Assembly (NCBI GenBank): GCA_018350325.1
Contig: JAEVLN010000002.1
Span: 5,191,456-5,255,455, forward strand
Origin: Globodera rostochiensis
Lineage: Eukaryota; Nematoda; Chromadorea; Rhabditida; Heteroderidae
Direction: 5' to 3'
DNA: 64,000 nt
The position numbers and the translations under genes were made by a program. Below are positions 10,869 through 22,525 of this stretch, piece after piece; the stretch's first letter is position 1, and each line of letters opens with the position of its first letter. A model generated the notes under the pieces. That model was not told the origin of the DNA. It made no database searches and worked only from the letters and a program-made list of their open reading frames with translations.

Positions 10869-11602
10869 AATTTTTTGTAAAGGTGTTCTTTTTTTGTTGA
10901 ATAGTCTTTGCAGCTAAACCTTGGTTGGTTAAAAGTGTACTTTAAAGTATTTATTTTATATTTCATTTTTTACTTTTTGTATTTTTTGTTCAAGTTTTTG
11001 CAAATAATGGTGCTATAATTGTATCCAATTTAAAATTATAAAATTGATTAAAGATAATTAGTGATTGCTTTATTTTGGTTTATTTTTTTCTACCTACTTG
11101 AAGGCCACCGCAACTGTAGGAGATATTTTTGAATTTTGTTGCGTCAAAAAAGCACATAAAATTACAACAAATATTCTCGGCGCGCGTCCACGCCTTCGGC
11201 AATTGGCGTGAAGGCTTCTAGTCATTTTTAGCATTTAATTTTTTCTTTATGAAATTTCGACTACTTCGAGAAATTAGCTTAACGTTCTATATTAATTGAC
11301 TTTCAAAAAATTTATATTTACATTCTCGCTTTAATATATGAAAATTGTTTGCCGATTGTAAGAATCTAGTTTATAAATAATTTGCTTTAATTAAATTAAA
11401 AATTGTTTTGTATATAAATCAAAACTCGATAATACTTATTAAAATAAATATTTCTTTTAAAAGATGCTGTAGCTTAAGTGAAGACTGTAGCGTCATCAAA
11501 AGTAGCGTGTTTAAGTAAATACTCCAAAATAAGGATTAATTTTAAAATAATAATCAAAGTAAACGTTTATTTTGATAACTGTCTAAATAAACCAACTACA
11601 TC

Positions 11603-11764
11603 TCATTTTTTCAATTTGGCCTGTCGATCGACGCTTTTGTTTTGTCTCAGTGTTGGCACTCCAGAAGATGCTTCTTGTTTTTTCAATTCCAAGGTCTTTA
11701 AACGACCGATCTGCACGATCTCCATGTCATCAACAGCAGTGTCATGGCGATTTGTTGGGGCCAG
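11603..11764 (-). CDS. C-terminal exon-like frame
   Basis: A minus frame runs from 11764 to TGA 11605-11603. It begins LAPTNRHDTAVDDMEIVQ, continues IGRLKTLELKKQEASSG, and ends SVDRQAKLKK. An internal ATG at 11725 would give 40 aa. The charged composition could form a short helix or coiled coil, and the frame looks genuinely coding. AATAAA on the minus strand near 11560, about 40 nt past the stop, suits a 3' end. No clean acceptor is visible just upstream, so the 5' limit is open. Function unknown. Confidence 0.42.
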   Translation of the reverse strand: MAPTNRHDTAVDDMEIVQIGRLKTLELKKQEASSGVPTLRQNKSVDRQAKLKK

Positions 11765-11769
11765 TTAGT

Positions 11770-13135
11770 TATTATTCGGAAGCTCGTTCTTGTAAATAAA
11801 GCCAAAAAGGTACTATGAATATTTACGTTTCAATTTTATAATTGTTATTATTAATTTCAATGACTCGTAAAAGTTTAAATTTCAACATGATTGATTGAAT
11901 AATTTAATATTTTGAATATTTAAATATCTTTTTAAAACATTCAGTGAAATAAAAATGGCTATAACTTTTGGATTTTTTTTCAATTCTGAAAATTGCTTTT
12001 TGTCGTTAAAATTCTTTGAATTTTTCTCCATTTTAAAGGGTATTAAGATTCATTTTATTATTTTTCTATCTTAATATTTTTGGGCATTTTTGCTGTTATT
12101 TGGTTTTTTTCAGTTCAAAATTCATATTAGTTTATGAACATATTATAACGCTTAAAAGCCAGAAATTGTTGCAAACGTCGGTAAACGGCTTTGACAAATT
12201 ATGATCGCCAATTAGAATATTTAAATTCATCCGATTAATTCAGCGTAAAGAAATTTGCAGTAAGCACGATGTAATGTTGACACGCTTTAGAGTTCATATT
12301 AATTCACGCTATTATTTTGCAGAAGTTTCCTTTTTCATTAATAAATTAAGCTTGTTTGACTTTACTGCACCTTGACATTCTTTATCACAGAAAAGTTTAT
12401 TTCCGGCTAAAACGCCTTCATTGAATATGGTAAATAATAAAAATTAATTTAAATTTCATTTCTTTTTCCAATTCGTTTCCTCTTTTTTATTTGAAAACTA
12501 TAACACAAGTTTTTATTTTTTACTATTTGGCCTTTTTAATAGTTGTTTTTTAAAATATTTTAAACTCTGCCTGAATTCTTTTTTTGTCGTTAATATTTTT
12601 AAAATCGCATTTTTATCAACATATCATTATGATAGTTTTTGTATTGCGAAAACTTATTTTTGCTTTAAAATGTTCTCTGAGCTTTCGATCGATTCATCAT
12701 AATCCATTGAATTTTTTTATTATCTTTTTATTTTTATTTTTGAACAAAATGTTATATTATTTTAATGATTTTTTGTTTGTTCTTTCCAAAAAGCAAGAAT
12801 TAGTGGAATCTGTAATCTTTCCAGATTTTAAAAGATATCAGCTCATTGTTATGTTTCGTCATTTAATTATCAATTGTTTGTTGAAATTAAATTATTTTAA
12901 GAAATTTAGTTGGTATTGTAATATATTCATAAAAAAATTTTGTTATATTACTGCAGTAAAAAAAATATAATTCAAAAAATAATAAATTTCAAGTATTGAA
13001 AGCTGAAAAAAAAAGTTCAAAAAATTGCATAATCAAAGTTTTATTTAAAAACATATTTTAAAAAATTAATGTAAAAAAAAAATTAAATAAAACCTTAAAA
13101 AAGTAATTTACTTTACTGCGACACAACCCAGTTGT
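11770..13135. other. AT-rich DNA, no supported gene
   Basis: Contains a 128-codon plus frame (12584-12970) rich in Phe, Leu, Ile and Lys with no ATG at its start, judged to be translated AT-rich DNA. Nothing else seen. Confidence 0.4.
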
Positions 13136-13139
13136 GAAT

Positions 13140-13400
13140 TCATGATACTCTGCAAAAATTGGGCATTTTTAATCTAGACCCATGGTTGTAAAAACCCCAT
13201 AACTTACGTCACTATCTCCCATGTGGAAATATATGAGAATCCATGGCTGGTCAACGGACCGCCGATCTCATTAATAGGAAATACATCAATCTTAAAAACA
13301 TTATAAACTTCAAAATCATCAAGCATATGCAATGCTAAAATGCATCCAAGTCGGGTCGCTTGTGCATAAGCATCAGAATGGAAAATTAATATAAAATTTG
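13140..13400 (-). CDS. Spliced exon pair, unknown protein C-terminus
   Basis: An exon at 13400-13208 follows acceptor TTGTCTAAAG and ends at a consensus donor, GTAAGT. A 58-nt intron ends TTTTTGCAG at 13150, and the last exon (13149-13140) gives T-V-S-stop in frame. The peptide includes IFHSDAYAQATRLGCILALH, then MLDDFEVYNVFKIDVFPIN and EIGGPLTSHGFSYISTWEIV. This is one of the best coding signals outside the named genes. I do not recognise the family. Upstream exons are missing, and a 722-bp MITE lies 570 bp upstream, so the gene may be broken or have a long intron. Confidence 0.5.
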
Positions 13401-13439
13401 CTTTAGACAAATTAATCTTTTTTTAAATTCCATACTTTG

Positions 13440-13630
13440 GCCATTGTGCAATGAAAACAGAACCCGATGCATCTCGGGACATACCGGTGTTGGGAGGGGT
13501 AAAGTTTAGAGACCCAACCCCCCGATCGAATTAATTTAGCGAGCCTCAGGGGGAACAAAACCGAACAATGGGGACGGGGCAATTAAACAGACGGGAGTAA
13601 ATGAGGGAGGGTGTCTAAAACAGACAAATT
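13440..13630. other. GC-rich patch without a clear frame
   Basis: Unusually GC-rich (ggtgttgggaggggtaaag, then runs of C and G) just upstream of the spliced exon pair. No consistent frame or terminal repeat was found. Could be a transposon remnant. Confidence 0.3.
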
Positions 13631-13967
13631 TTGGCGGAGTCATATATTAAAATTTTTAATTTGACAAAATCCGATACATGAGGCTGTTGACTTTGTAGAG
13701 GTGTAATCAATATTAGTTATTAAACTATATTTTTCTTTAAATAAACAGCGTATAACTTCTACAAACGAAGCAACAAGTCAAATTTTTTAGGATGTTAATC
13801 GCCATCAATGTTGATTTAAAAGATTTTAAATTTTTTTAGTAGTATTTTATAAATTTATCTTTTTTGTATATTTTTTATTTGGCATAATAGGCATTTTATT
13901 TTTAAATCTATTGTATCGAGTTTCAATATAGGTAGAGCGCTCTCTTCTCTCCAGGATTAAGCTATGT

Positions 13968-14689
13968 CAGGGTTCGTATCGGGTTAAGACAATTCCCAAG
14001 TACAAGCATGTTGATTTCCAAGTACATAACGGGCCAATTTTACGAAATCTAAGTACACTCAAAATTTTTTCCAAAATCAATTTTGGTTACCCGAAACCGG
14101 AGCCTTATCTAGTCTCGGATTTCGTTGTTGGTGGGACCGCGCGAAAAAAATTTTGTCAATTCAAATTTTTTTTTGAAGGATTCTGCTTACTTGGGTGTGG
14201 GGGTCGTTCTAAAAATGGTAATTTTGAAAGCTTTTTAAGGAATGGGAGAGTGGGGAAAATGTTTAGAATTAATGAATTTTGTTAAGGAAATTGAAAAAAA
14301 TATGCTGGAAAATAGCAAATAGAAATAATCAAGCAAAAAGCACAATAGAAATGGCCATTTCCCCTTCTGCTACGCTTGACAAAACTGTATTGTTTTTCCC
14401 ATTCGGGATTGAATAAATTTTTAGGCTTTGCTGAAGACATGCTGGAAAATAGAAACGTGATTTAATAAAATGACCATTTGATAAAAAAGATAATTTTCTA
14501 TTGAAAATTTTGAATAAACACAATGCCAAAACATGAATATTTCCATTAAAATCCCTAAATTTTCAAGACTCACGCCAAATTATCATTTTCCAAGTACATT
14601 CTTGGAAATAAGCACGCTTTTAAATTTGTAAGTACGAGGGTCCGTTTCCAAGTACTGTACTTGGCATCCAAGTACGAATACGAACCCTG
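13968..14689. mobile_element. 722-bp MITE with perfect 8-bp TSD
   Basis: Terminal inverted repeat cagggttcgtat at the left is exactly matched by atacgaaccctg at the right. The 8-bp sequence agctatgt is duplicated on both sides (13960-13967 and 14690-14697). Subterminal repeats of a ccaagtac motif occur near both ends. Length, TIR type and 8-bp duplication fit a non-autonomous hAT-superfamily element. No transposase frame is inside. Confidence 0.85.
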
Positions 14690-14697
14690 AGCTATGT

Positions 14698-15533
14698 TAT
14701 TTCGACAATTTTTCTGATTTATTAGCAAATTAATTGTGCTTTTAATTGGACAATTTTTTTGTGCCAATATTTGACCGTATAATTTCTTCGTTAATTCGGG
14801 CACTCCCATGTTATGGCGAAAGTAAATGGCGAAACGTTTTCAACTTCGCTTTCTGGCAATTACGAATGAAAGTTTTGTTTTCTTTGCTAAATTATTGTAA
14901 TCATCTTTAAATAAAAAATAATAATATTTGAATAATTTTTGAATACATTAAGAAAATTTTTATATGATAATAAATAATGTATTTAATTATAAATTTTAGC
15001 TTTTGCTTAATTCAGATATATTATTTTGGAACTTCAAATTAAATAACTGAAAAATGGTGGCCGATCATTTTATTGAAGTTTCGGGCCCATATAATCTGAA
15101 TGCCTTTATTTTGTATATTATTTTATTTAAAATTTTTTTTTGTTATAATTTATTTCTACACTATTCGCGCTAGTCGTCATTTAATTATAAAAAACTGTCT
15201 GGCTGGCTAGTTGGCTCGTCACTTCAATGGCATTTTAAATATTAAATTAATAATTTTTAGATTAACAATACTTTTTCTCGATTTTATTTGTTTTCTTTGC
15301 AATTTGATCTTTATTTTTTTTTGAATGATTTTCTGAAACACCATTTTGCTTTTTACAGCTTCGTATATAGTATAAATACAAATTTGATTACCACATACCT
15401 TGTCTCTCTCTCTATTCACTTCAAATACATGTATAACTAAGATTCCTTTATAGTGGTTCGTAAGTTCGAAATATAGTTATATTTAATTATTTTTCTTAAA
15501 CTTAAATGGATTGTTAGTTATTCAAAAGGTGAA
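14698..15533. other. AT-rich DNA, no supported gene
   Basis: A weak minus frame starting with a true-looking ATG at 14809 (MGVPELTKKLYGQILAQ) continues into the MITE and is probably fortuitous. The rest is AT-rich without signals. Confidence 0.35.
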
Positions 15534-16015
15534 CGGAAAATCGGTCACCGGAAAATTGGTCACCAAGGGTTTTCGAAAAATTGGTCACCAAGGAAAATTG
15601 GTCACCAGGATATTTCGAGTTTTTCGTTCTAACTTTTTTCGAACAACTCTAAAAGCTTAGCTTAACTTTGAAAAAGCTTCTTCAGACTAAATGCAGTCAA
15701 ATGGTAATAAATTCTTGTATTCTGTAGTCTTTTAAAAATGTTGTAAGCTGAAAAGTGGTTCGCTTCCAAGAAAACTCGCGCCCCTTTACGCTAACTTTGT
15801 TTATACTAAGCCTAATTAGTTGCAATTAGTATCAATAAAAAATCTCTTCGAGCTTAGAACAAAGCAAAAGAAAGCTAAGCTTTTAGAGTTGTTTGAAAAA
15901 AGTTAGAACGAAAAACTCGAAATATCCTGGTGACCAATTTTCCTTGGTGACAAATTTTCCGTGACCAATTTTCCGAAAATCCTCGGTGACCAATTTTCCG
16001 GTGACCGATTTTCCG
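15534..16015. mobile_element. Foldback element with 130-bp inverted arms
   Basis: The two ends are exact inverse matches at least over the outer 31 bp (cggaaaatcggtcaccgg at left). The arms continue inward with small differences to about 15662 and 15872, ending at agcttagctt/aagctaagct. Inside each arm the word gaaaattggtcacc recurs two or three times, so arms are themselves repetitive. The ~210-bp centre has no frame. No clear target duplication is visible. Class undetermined (foldback or MITE). Confidence 0.75.
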
Positions 16016-18390
16016 GGACTCATTTAAAAAATTATTTAGATTTGATTTAATATATTAATACGGAAGCTTAATTTCTTTTATTTTGCTTTTTTCTGCCCTT
16101 TCCTAATATTTTCATAACAGAGTTGCTTACTTTGGTATACCAACCAAAATAAATTTTTAAATATGGGCACATAAAATGGTTTTTCTTCAATTACAAATGT
16201 CACTTGTTTGTGTATTCGTAAAAACCTCAACAATTTTGTTTGACTATTAAAATTAAAATTTGTGGAATCGATAGGCTAACAGTTAAAGGTGTCCAAAAGC
16301 ATGAAAACATTGGAACCAGCCCACTGTCTTAAATATTTGGCACTCGAAAAGGCATGCTTGGGTGGTCCATTAATGATACAAATTTTGGCATACAGTTTAT
16401 GGTTAATTAAATTTCATGCACTTAAATTTTATTATAGTTTTTTTAAAATTTATTATTATTTTTCGTCTTATTCAGTCTTTTTCGCGCTAGTCGAACTCAA
16501 TAGTTTGAAAATTATTAGCAGATTTTTATATGTTATAATTGTTGTTTGGTCTAAATGTTTGACTTCCGATATTTGCTTAGTTTAATTAGTAGTACATTTT
16601 TTTCATCACCATAACTTGGCCAAGTTTGTCCAAGAAACCTTTACAAAGTTCTTCAAGGTTGCGAACAATTCAATCTGATATACCTTTAAATAAGTTTTTT
16701 TGTTCTGTTAATATTTCTGGCATTAAACTTTTGCTTCATCTGACTTACTTTTAAAAATAAATATTTATGAATATTTTATTTAGTAAAAAAAATTATTTTT
16801 CAATATTCAAACCGCTTTAGTATTCTAAATTTATATTTAGTATTTAAATTACTTTCACATTTTTATAAATTTATTTTTTTGCATTGAATAATAAAACCAT
16901 CAATCGTCATGTGAATTTATGATTTTTTATTTATTTTTTATTTTGGGTCCTCTCACCCATAAATTACATAATAATTCTTGTCTTGTTAATTTTTTTTTCT
17001 TTTTTAGCGGTCACTTCCTCTCTCTGTTGCACTGCTTTCTGGAGCGCCTCCAGCGACATTTATTATGGTGCAGCGTTTTTTAAAACTTTTGATACAATTG
17101 AGCATGTTGCATTTTGGTTTTTACGTTAAAAATGTAAGAATAATAACAAGTTTTTGAAAATCGGTGACCGTTTTTGGACCGAATGACCGTTTGGTTTACA
17201 CGTGTTCAAGAAAGTTATAATATTAATATTAAACGGTTTTAAAAGTGGTTTATCCCGATTTGTTTTATGGATGTCGTAAAAATATTGCGGCTTTCACTTC
17301 ACAAGCCCGTCTTCGGGTACAGACATCACAAATCCAAGTTTCACTTTCTTTAAACAAAAATCATGTTAATTAAATATTAAACCCCTTCCATATTAATGTA
17401 ATTAAAATTTTTTTATTGATTTAGTTCATTTGCTAGTTTAACATTAGTCAAAAATTTTTAATATTTTCTAAATAATAGATTTTTATTTTTTATATTTGAC
17501 TGAATTTCCTATTTTATTTCGCTCAACGCCAGGTGTTATTGTTTGTTTGATTTGGTTATAATGTGAAATCTTTTTATTTTAACTTTAAACTTTTGATTTT
17601 TAAAAATTAAATATTTAGTTAATTTTGAAGAATGATCGCGACCGGTACAATTGTAATATTAGCGTCTTTATCAATAAATCTGGGGTTTATTTTATTTCTT
17701 TATGGTTTACACGGGCTAAAGTTTTGGTCTGGCGCCGTCATTTTTGTTGGTGTCGGATACAAAACTCGACTATGTAAATGTTTTTTTATGACTTTAAGTG
17801 AGCTTTTCACGATTTTTAAAAATAGGGCGTATTTACAAATTTTAGAAATTCATTTTTTGTTTGGACAAAATCACCGACTATTTGAAAAAATTCTTTGTCA
17901 AATGAATTGGTAATTATTGGATCAATTTTTTAGCAATTCAAAATCAAAAAATTCCCCCGCCGGCGCCTATGGCATCACAGGGCACCTCCTATTCCTAAAA
18001 ATACGAAAAAAGGGCAACATCACGCTTTGATTCTCGCTCGTGTGCCCTTTTTGGTTCATTTTGGTATGGACGCCAACTTTTCGATGTAAAAATGAAAGAA
18101 TGGGGTGTGTTAGTACGGAGAAAGGTCACTGCCAATCGAAGGATGAGAAAGAGATTGGCAAGAGCAGAGAAAATAGAGTGAAGAGAAAGAAAAATAACGG
18201 TACACATCGGTTCAGTGCCCACGGTTCAGTGCCGGAAAAGCTGAATGTTAGTATATATAGAAAAAGTTTATAAACTGTGTCCCTTTAACTTTTTATTTTT
18301 TACTTTAAAATACCTGCGATGTCGAACGCTCATTTTCATTTAAAATAAAGTATTAGCTGGCAATCGGAATACGAGCCCTAATTATAAATC
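16016..18390. other. T-rich DNA with weak islands
   Basis: No supported gene. A strong acceptor-like tract (ttttttcttttttag, ending about 17007) precedes a GC-richer stretch whose plus frame reads LPLSVALLSGAPPATFIMV. GC-richer patches at 17160-17220, 17270-17340, 17630-17760 and 17960-18240 lack a convincing frame; the last has a purine-rich run. All low value. Confidence 0.3.
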
Positions 18391-18395
18391 CATAG

Positions 18396-18635
18396 AAAAC
18401 TAACCCCGCGGGCACATCCAAAGACCAATCACTTCCGGTAGTCAATGGGATTCACATATAAATTATTTAAAAATAACCATAGATTTAGTGGCAGGAAATG
18501 CTAAACATAAAACCCGATGAACATTTCCGCGAACACAGTTTTCAGGATTTTGAGTATGGAACGCGCAGGACAAGATCTACCACCCCTGTTAAAAGTTACA
18601 GTTTCGAAAATAAAGGACTAATAAAAGTTCTTTAA
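18396..18635 (+). CDS. Two-exon gene fragment, unknown protein
   Basis: Exon 18396-18437 follows acceptor ATCCATAG and reads KTNPAGTSKDQSLP. A 51-nt intron (GTAGTC to ATTTAG) joins in phase 0 to exon 18489-18635, reading WQEMLNIKPDEHFREHSF, then QDFEYGTRRTRSTTPVKSY and SFENKGLIKVL, stop TAA 18633-18635. If the second exon stood alone, the ATG at 18498 would give 45 aa. The polar, non-repetitive sequence, the intron size equal to that of the sure genes, and the A-rich sense strand all support coding. It lies where the strand skew flips. No family recognised; the 5' end is missing. Confidence 0.5.
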
Positions 18636-18936
18636 ATCAAAAACTGGACATACATAAATATGGATAAAAGAACAAAAAATTTAAATAGAATTTTATATAT
18701 AAATTTAAAAATGAATAAAAGCAATGATGGATATGCATAATAATGTTCAAAACATTTAATAAAGAAAACAAAGTTATGTGATTCTTATTTGAAAAGAATT
18801 TAAACAAAAAGTCAAAAAATTTAAACTCTATTAAAAATGCAGTAAATTAATATCAATCTCTGGTTTTTGTTATTTAATTAATAGCTAAATTTTTATTTAT
18901 CATCCAAATTTTCATATGTAATATATCATATCTCAG

Positions 18937-19022
18937 CGAGTCTATCTCGGTCAATGGAGACCATAGTGCGCAAGTTGCGCAGTTGTTATGCATTCTATCA
19001 TTTAAAAGATTTAGTTTTATAA
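18937..19022 (+). CDS. Exon-like frame after CTCAG acceptor
   Basis: After acceptor CATATCTCAG a plus frame reads SASLSRSMETIVRKLRSC, then YAFYHLKDLVL, stop at 19020-19022; an ATG at 18954 would give 22 aa. Looks like a terminal exon. It could follow an unseen upstream exon; the stop of the 18396-18635 frame argues against direct continuity. Confidence 0.35.
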
Positions 19023-19269
19023 TATGCCAATTTGTTATTAGATTTTAACATGGAGTAATTTTAGACTTTTAGATGGTTTCATCTTCGTGTTTACCAAATT
19101 CAAGTACTAAAGGACATCACATGTAAATCGGTAAATAAAATATTTTCATTAAATTCTATGATTGGATTATTTCTAAAAATGTTTATTAATTTGTGAAAAT
19201 TTTAAATACGCAATAGTTTAACATGTAAATGTAAGGATATTTCTTTTTTTAAAGAAATGATTTTTAATC

Positions 19270-19385
19270 GTTTATTCCCTCCGGTGTCGATAGGCGCGTC
19301 AAAGTTTCTTTACCCAGACCCCTGAAAATTTTGTTCCTCGACCCCAAATTTTTCGACCCCGAGAGGTCGGGGAGCAACCCTAGTT
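19270..19385. repeat. GC-rich end-like repeat
   Basis: A GC-rich block with internal inverted repeats (ccccgagaggtcgggg) ending gcaaccctag. It resembles the GC-rich dispersed blocks at 46580 and 52690 in style, but no alignment is obvious. Probable degraded transposon end. Confidence 0.35.
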
Positions 19386-20120
19386 TTAACGCAATAATCA
19401 TTTCCATCACAAAATATTATTTACCTATAACTTCAATTAATGTAAAATTTATTATTAGATGATTAAAAAATTAATAAATTGTTATAATTCGCCTGGAATG
19501 CCCTAAATTTTTAATTTTAATATATTATAACTATTTGTTTTTCAAGATCTACCAGTATCATTGCAAGTATTAATTGTTTAATTTCTTGACTCTAATTTAA
19601 CCGTAAATATGTTTTTAGTATATTTACGCATAAACTTTTTTGCATATTTCGACTAGATATCGGCCAATGTTCCACGAAAGGTGTTATTTTTTTAAATTAA
19701 TTTTACTTTTGCTATCAAGAATAAAACCATGTCATCAAAATAAATTTCTCATTTTGGCTAAATGAAACACACAAATGGGCTTCAAATATGCAAGAGTGTA
19801 TGTATCAAACCGGAAGCCTATACCATACCTACCTATTAATAGGCGTGAAAAAAATTACAAAAATATAAAGTTCTAAACGCAAATTATCTACTTTAATATA
19901 TTTCTAAAATATATAAAAAACAGTATAAATTTAAAATCCACAAAAATACTTTAAAATAAAAGTACACACATAATTCATAGATTGCTCGACATGTATGCAT
20001 ATATAAAATTTAAAAAACAATTAAAAAACCAAATTTAAAAAACTTAATATTATTAAATTAAATAATTATACTCATAATACGACATTTTTGAAAAAGGTGA
20101 CTTCCTTAGGCATTTTAACA

Positions 20121-20336
20121 TGTATGCATATGGGTCCGGGATGTCGTCATTGCCACGCAGACTCGAACTTCAACCGTTAAAAAACGCCAAATTATTTGTT
20201 TATATTTGATAAGTTTAGTTATGTTGAAATTGCTCTTATTTGAATTTAAACACATTTTAAGCTCATTTTGATAGGTGTTAGAATAGACTTTTTATTTTTT
20301 TGTTTTGCTTTACAAAATACACACAATGACTTTTTG
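20121..20336 (+). repeat. Dispersed repeat R1, copy 1
   Basis: Shares tgtatgcatatgggtcc, gatgtcgtcattg, ttcaaccgttaaaa and then a long AT-rich tail with 25717-25976. Copy 1 lacks an internal ~45-bp segment that copy 2 has. No TIR or coding frame. Confidence 0.75.
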
Positions 20337-20724
20337 TGGGCAATTTTTTATTTTTAGCGATTTATATATTATTGTTGTGGTTACTAAATCTTTAACTTCA
20401 AATGATCAAAACTTAAACATTTTTTTGAGAAAATATACATATTTCAAAACTTACGCAAAACTAAAAATTATTAAAGCTTAAAGCGATTGCTCAATTTTAC
20501 TTTGTCAAAGAAAAACTAAACAACGCTTTTCAGATTCACACTAAATGTTGACGCTTTGCCTTCAGTTTGTGTTTAATAGAGACAAAATGAAATATTGACT
20601 TAAATTATTAACCAAAAACATAATACAAAAACCCCAAAAAGTGCCAGCGCTAAAACTGATCAAATCCCGTTAATTTTGCGTGAAGACTGTCATCGTCAAT
20701 TTACAATTGTAAGTGTACTTTTTG

Positions 20725-20795
20725 GGGTCCGGCCAATTGGACAGTGGACAACCCGACAGTGGACAATTGGACAGTGGACAATTCGACAGTGAATA
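20725..20795. repeat. Tandem repeat of ~17-bp unit
   Basis: Three to four imperfect copies of gacagtggacaattg. The minus frame across it reads repeated CPLSN units and is a repeat artefact. Resembles the repeated-word arms of the foldback element at 15534 only in style. Confidence 0.7.
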
Positions 20796-20799
20796 AAAA

Positions 20800-22195
20800 T
20801 TAAAAAAACTAAAATCGTGATGAGAAGGAGAAAAACCGTGTTTATTTGAATGGCGCGGGCTAAAAAACTCCTTAAATTTACTGAGCATAAATTTCATTTA
20901 ATTGGATCTGGCAGTCGGTAAGCAATCAATCATCCATTTCCTTTCATTGGGTATGCTGTGGTTGTTTTAAACTCCTGAACAACAATTCGTACATTTGTTC
21001 GAAAACTCAAAAATGTTCAGAAATTGGTCTCAAAATCGTTCTCTAAAAGCATGTTTCGGGTCCGGGATTCAGAATTGAACAAAACAGGAATCAGATTCGG
21101 CTTCTACGCCCCCGAATATCGTTAGAAAAAATCTTTATTTCGATTTGAATAATTTTTATTTATTTTTTTCGACATTTCGTGGCTTCTACATTATGTTGTC
21201 GCGCCAATCAACTCTTATTGGCCTATTTGTGAGTTTGTGGGTGGATTTCTGGCAAAGAAAAAGTCATTTTTTAGAGGCTGCATTTGGTTTAAATATTTTG
21301 ATTTTTATGTGTACATTTTTCTTTTTTATTGCATTTTCCTTAAAAAAGTACTTTTAGATCTTTTTAGACTAGTTTTGTTGATACAAAAATTATTTATGGC
21401 TTTTTGCTATATGCATATTGGTACATTAGGTATATCTTTTAATTTAGTAAATCTTTCCGCTTTGCGGTCTGCTCCTGACATGATTTTGCCCTTTAGTAAG
21501 CAGATTATGGTTTTGGTCGGCATACCGAACGAGTGCCTTTAAAAGTTATATTACTAATCACTTCTTGTTATACATCGTCTATTTATTATTATTTGTTGTT
21601 ATTTTATCATACATATTATTTTCCAAATACAATTTTGCTTGGCTGCAATGTTTAACATTAATTAACAAATGATTAATGATAAGTTTTGTTTAGTCATGGT
21701 GAAGGTTTTTATTGTATGAAGCCTCTTGTGGCAGTTGAAGCATGTCGGACCGAGGAGAAAAGTGCCCTTAATCCAATGTAATTCCTTTTTCCATTAAATC
21801 ATACAATTTTTATTGTATTTTTCTTCTATAAATTTATCGTTGCTCGAATACGTTTTTTTAAAATTTTATATCCTGCATTAACCACATTATTTAATTTTTT
21901 ATGAATAAATATTAACTTTTAAATATATAAGTGTTTCTTTGTTTTGACTAGAGCTGCCCGGATGTTTAGTTGCTTTTGAATAGTATCGATTTATGGATTT
22001 ACAATAAATAATTTGGTATATTTATAACTAGCGTTTCTGAAAAAACATTTTTAATTTTATGTTGGAAATCAAATAAATATTTTTATATTTTCTAAACTTA
22101 AAAACTATGATTGCCTTTTTATGATAATTTTATTTGTAAAATTATCCACAATTGAGTGGTGATGAATAATTAATTTTTCTATTGAAATATTTAAC
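20800..22195. other. T-rich DNA, no supported gene
   Basis: Frames at 21145-21542 on plus are Phe/Leu-rich and overlap one another; judged AT-driven, although the last 25 codons (NLSALRSAPDMILPFSKQ) look better. A GC-richer patch at 21720-21775 gives no stable frame. Confidence 0.35.
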
Positions 22196-22200
22196 AATTG

Positions 22201-22269
22201 TTATATGTAAATGTAATAAGAAAAACGCCGTCGCGGTTCGGAGTTTAAGACAACTTTATAAATGCTAAT
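22201..22269 (-). other. Small exon-like island
   Basis: A minus frame of 22 codons reads YKVVLNSEPRRRFSYY and stops at 22201. Above-background GC and A-rich sense strand. Too short to judge alone; pairs with the island at 22430. Confidence 0.2.
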
Positions 22270-22429
22270 TTATTTTTTTATTTATTATATAAAAACTAAT
22301 AATAATTTTTTTAATTTTAATAAAATACATTCTACTCGCTGTATCTTTGAAGTTGGTGATTAAATTTATATAATGTTCAGTTTGCTAAAAAATTTTTAAA
22401 ATTATTTTAAATCTTTTACTTTTTTTCTT

Positions 22430-22525
22430 CTACATATAAACGTTAAGGTTAAGTCCCCGAGTTTGGAATAGTATGTTTGATGATAGCGTTGCCGGCGGCA
22501 TTACCAGTGCTTTATCATTAAATAT
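22430..22525 (-). CDS. Exon-like frame, 31 codons
   Basis: A minus frame between stops reads NDKALVMPPATLSSN and then ILFQTRGLNLN; a donor-like AAC|GTTTAT lies before the stop. The sequence is protein-like and on the A-rich strand. No family recognised. Confidence 0.3.
   Translation of the reverse strand: MFNDKALVMPPATLSSNILFQTRGLNLNVYM

Noticed and set aside
12584..12970. 128-codon plus frame
   Set aside because: Phe, Leu, Ile and Lys dominate, there is no ATG at the start, no GC rise and no splice sites; typical of AT-rich non-coding DNA.
20670..20897. Minus frame with repeated CPLSN
   Set aside because: Directly explained by the 17-bp tandem repeat at 20725-20795.
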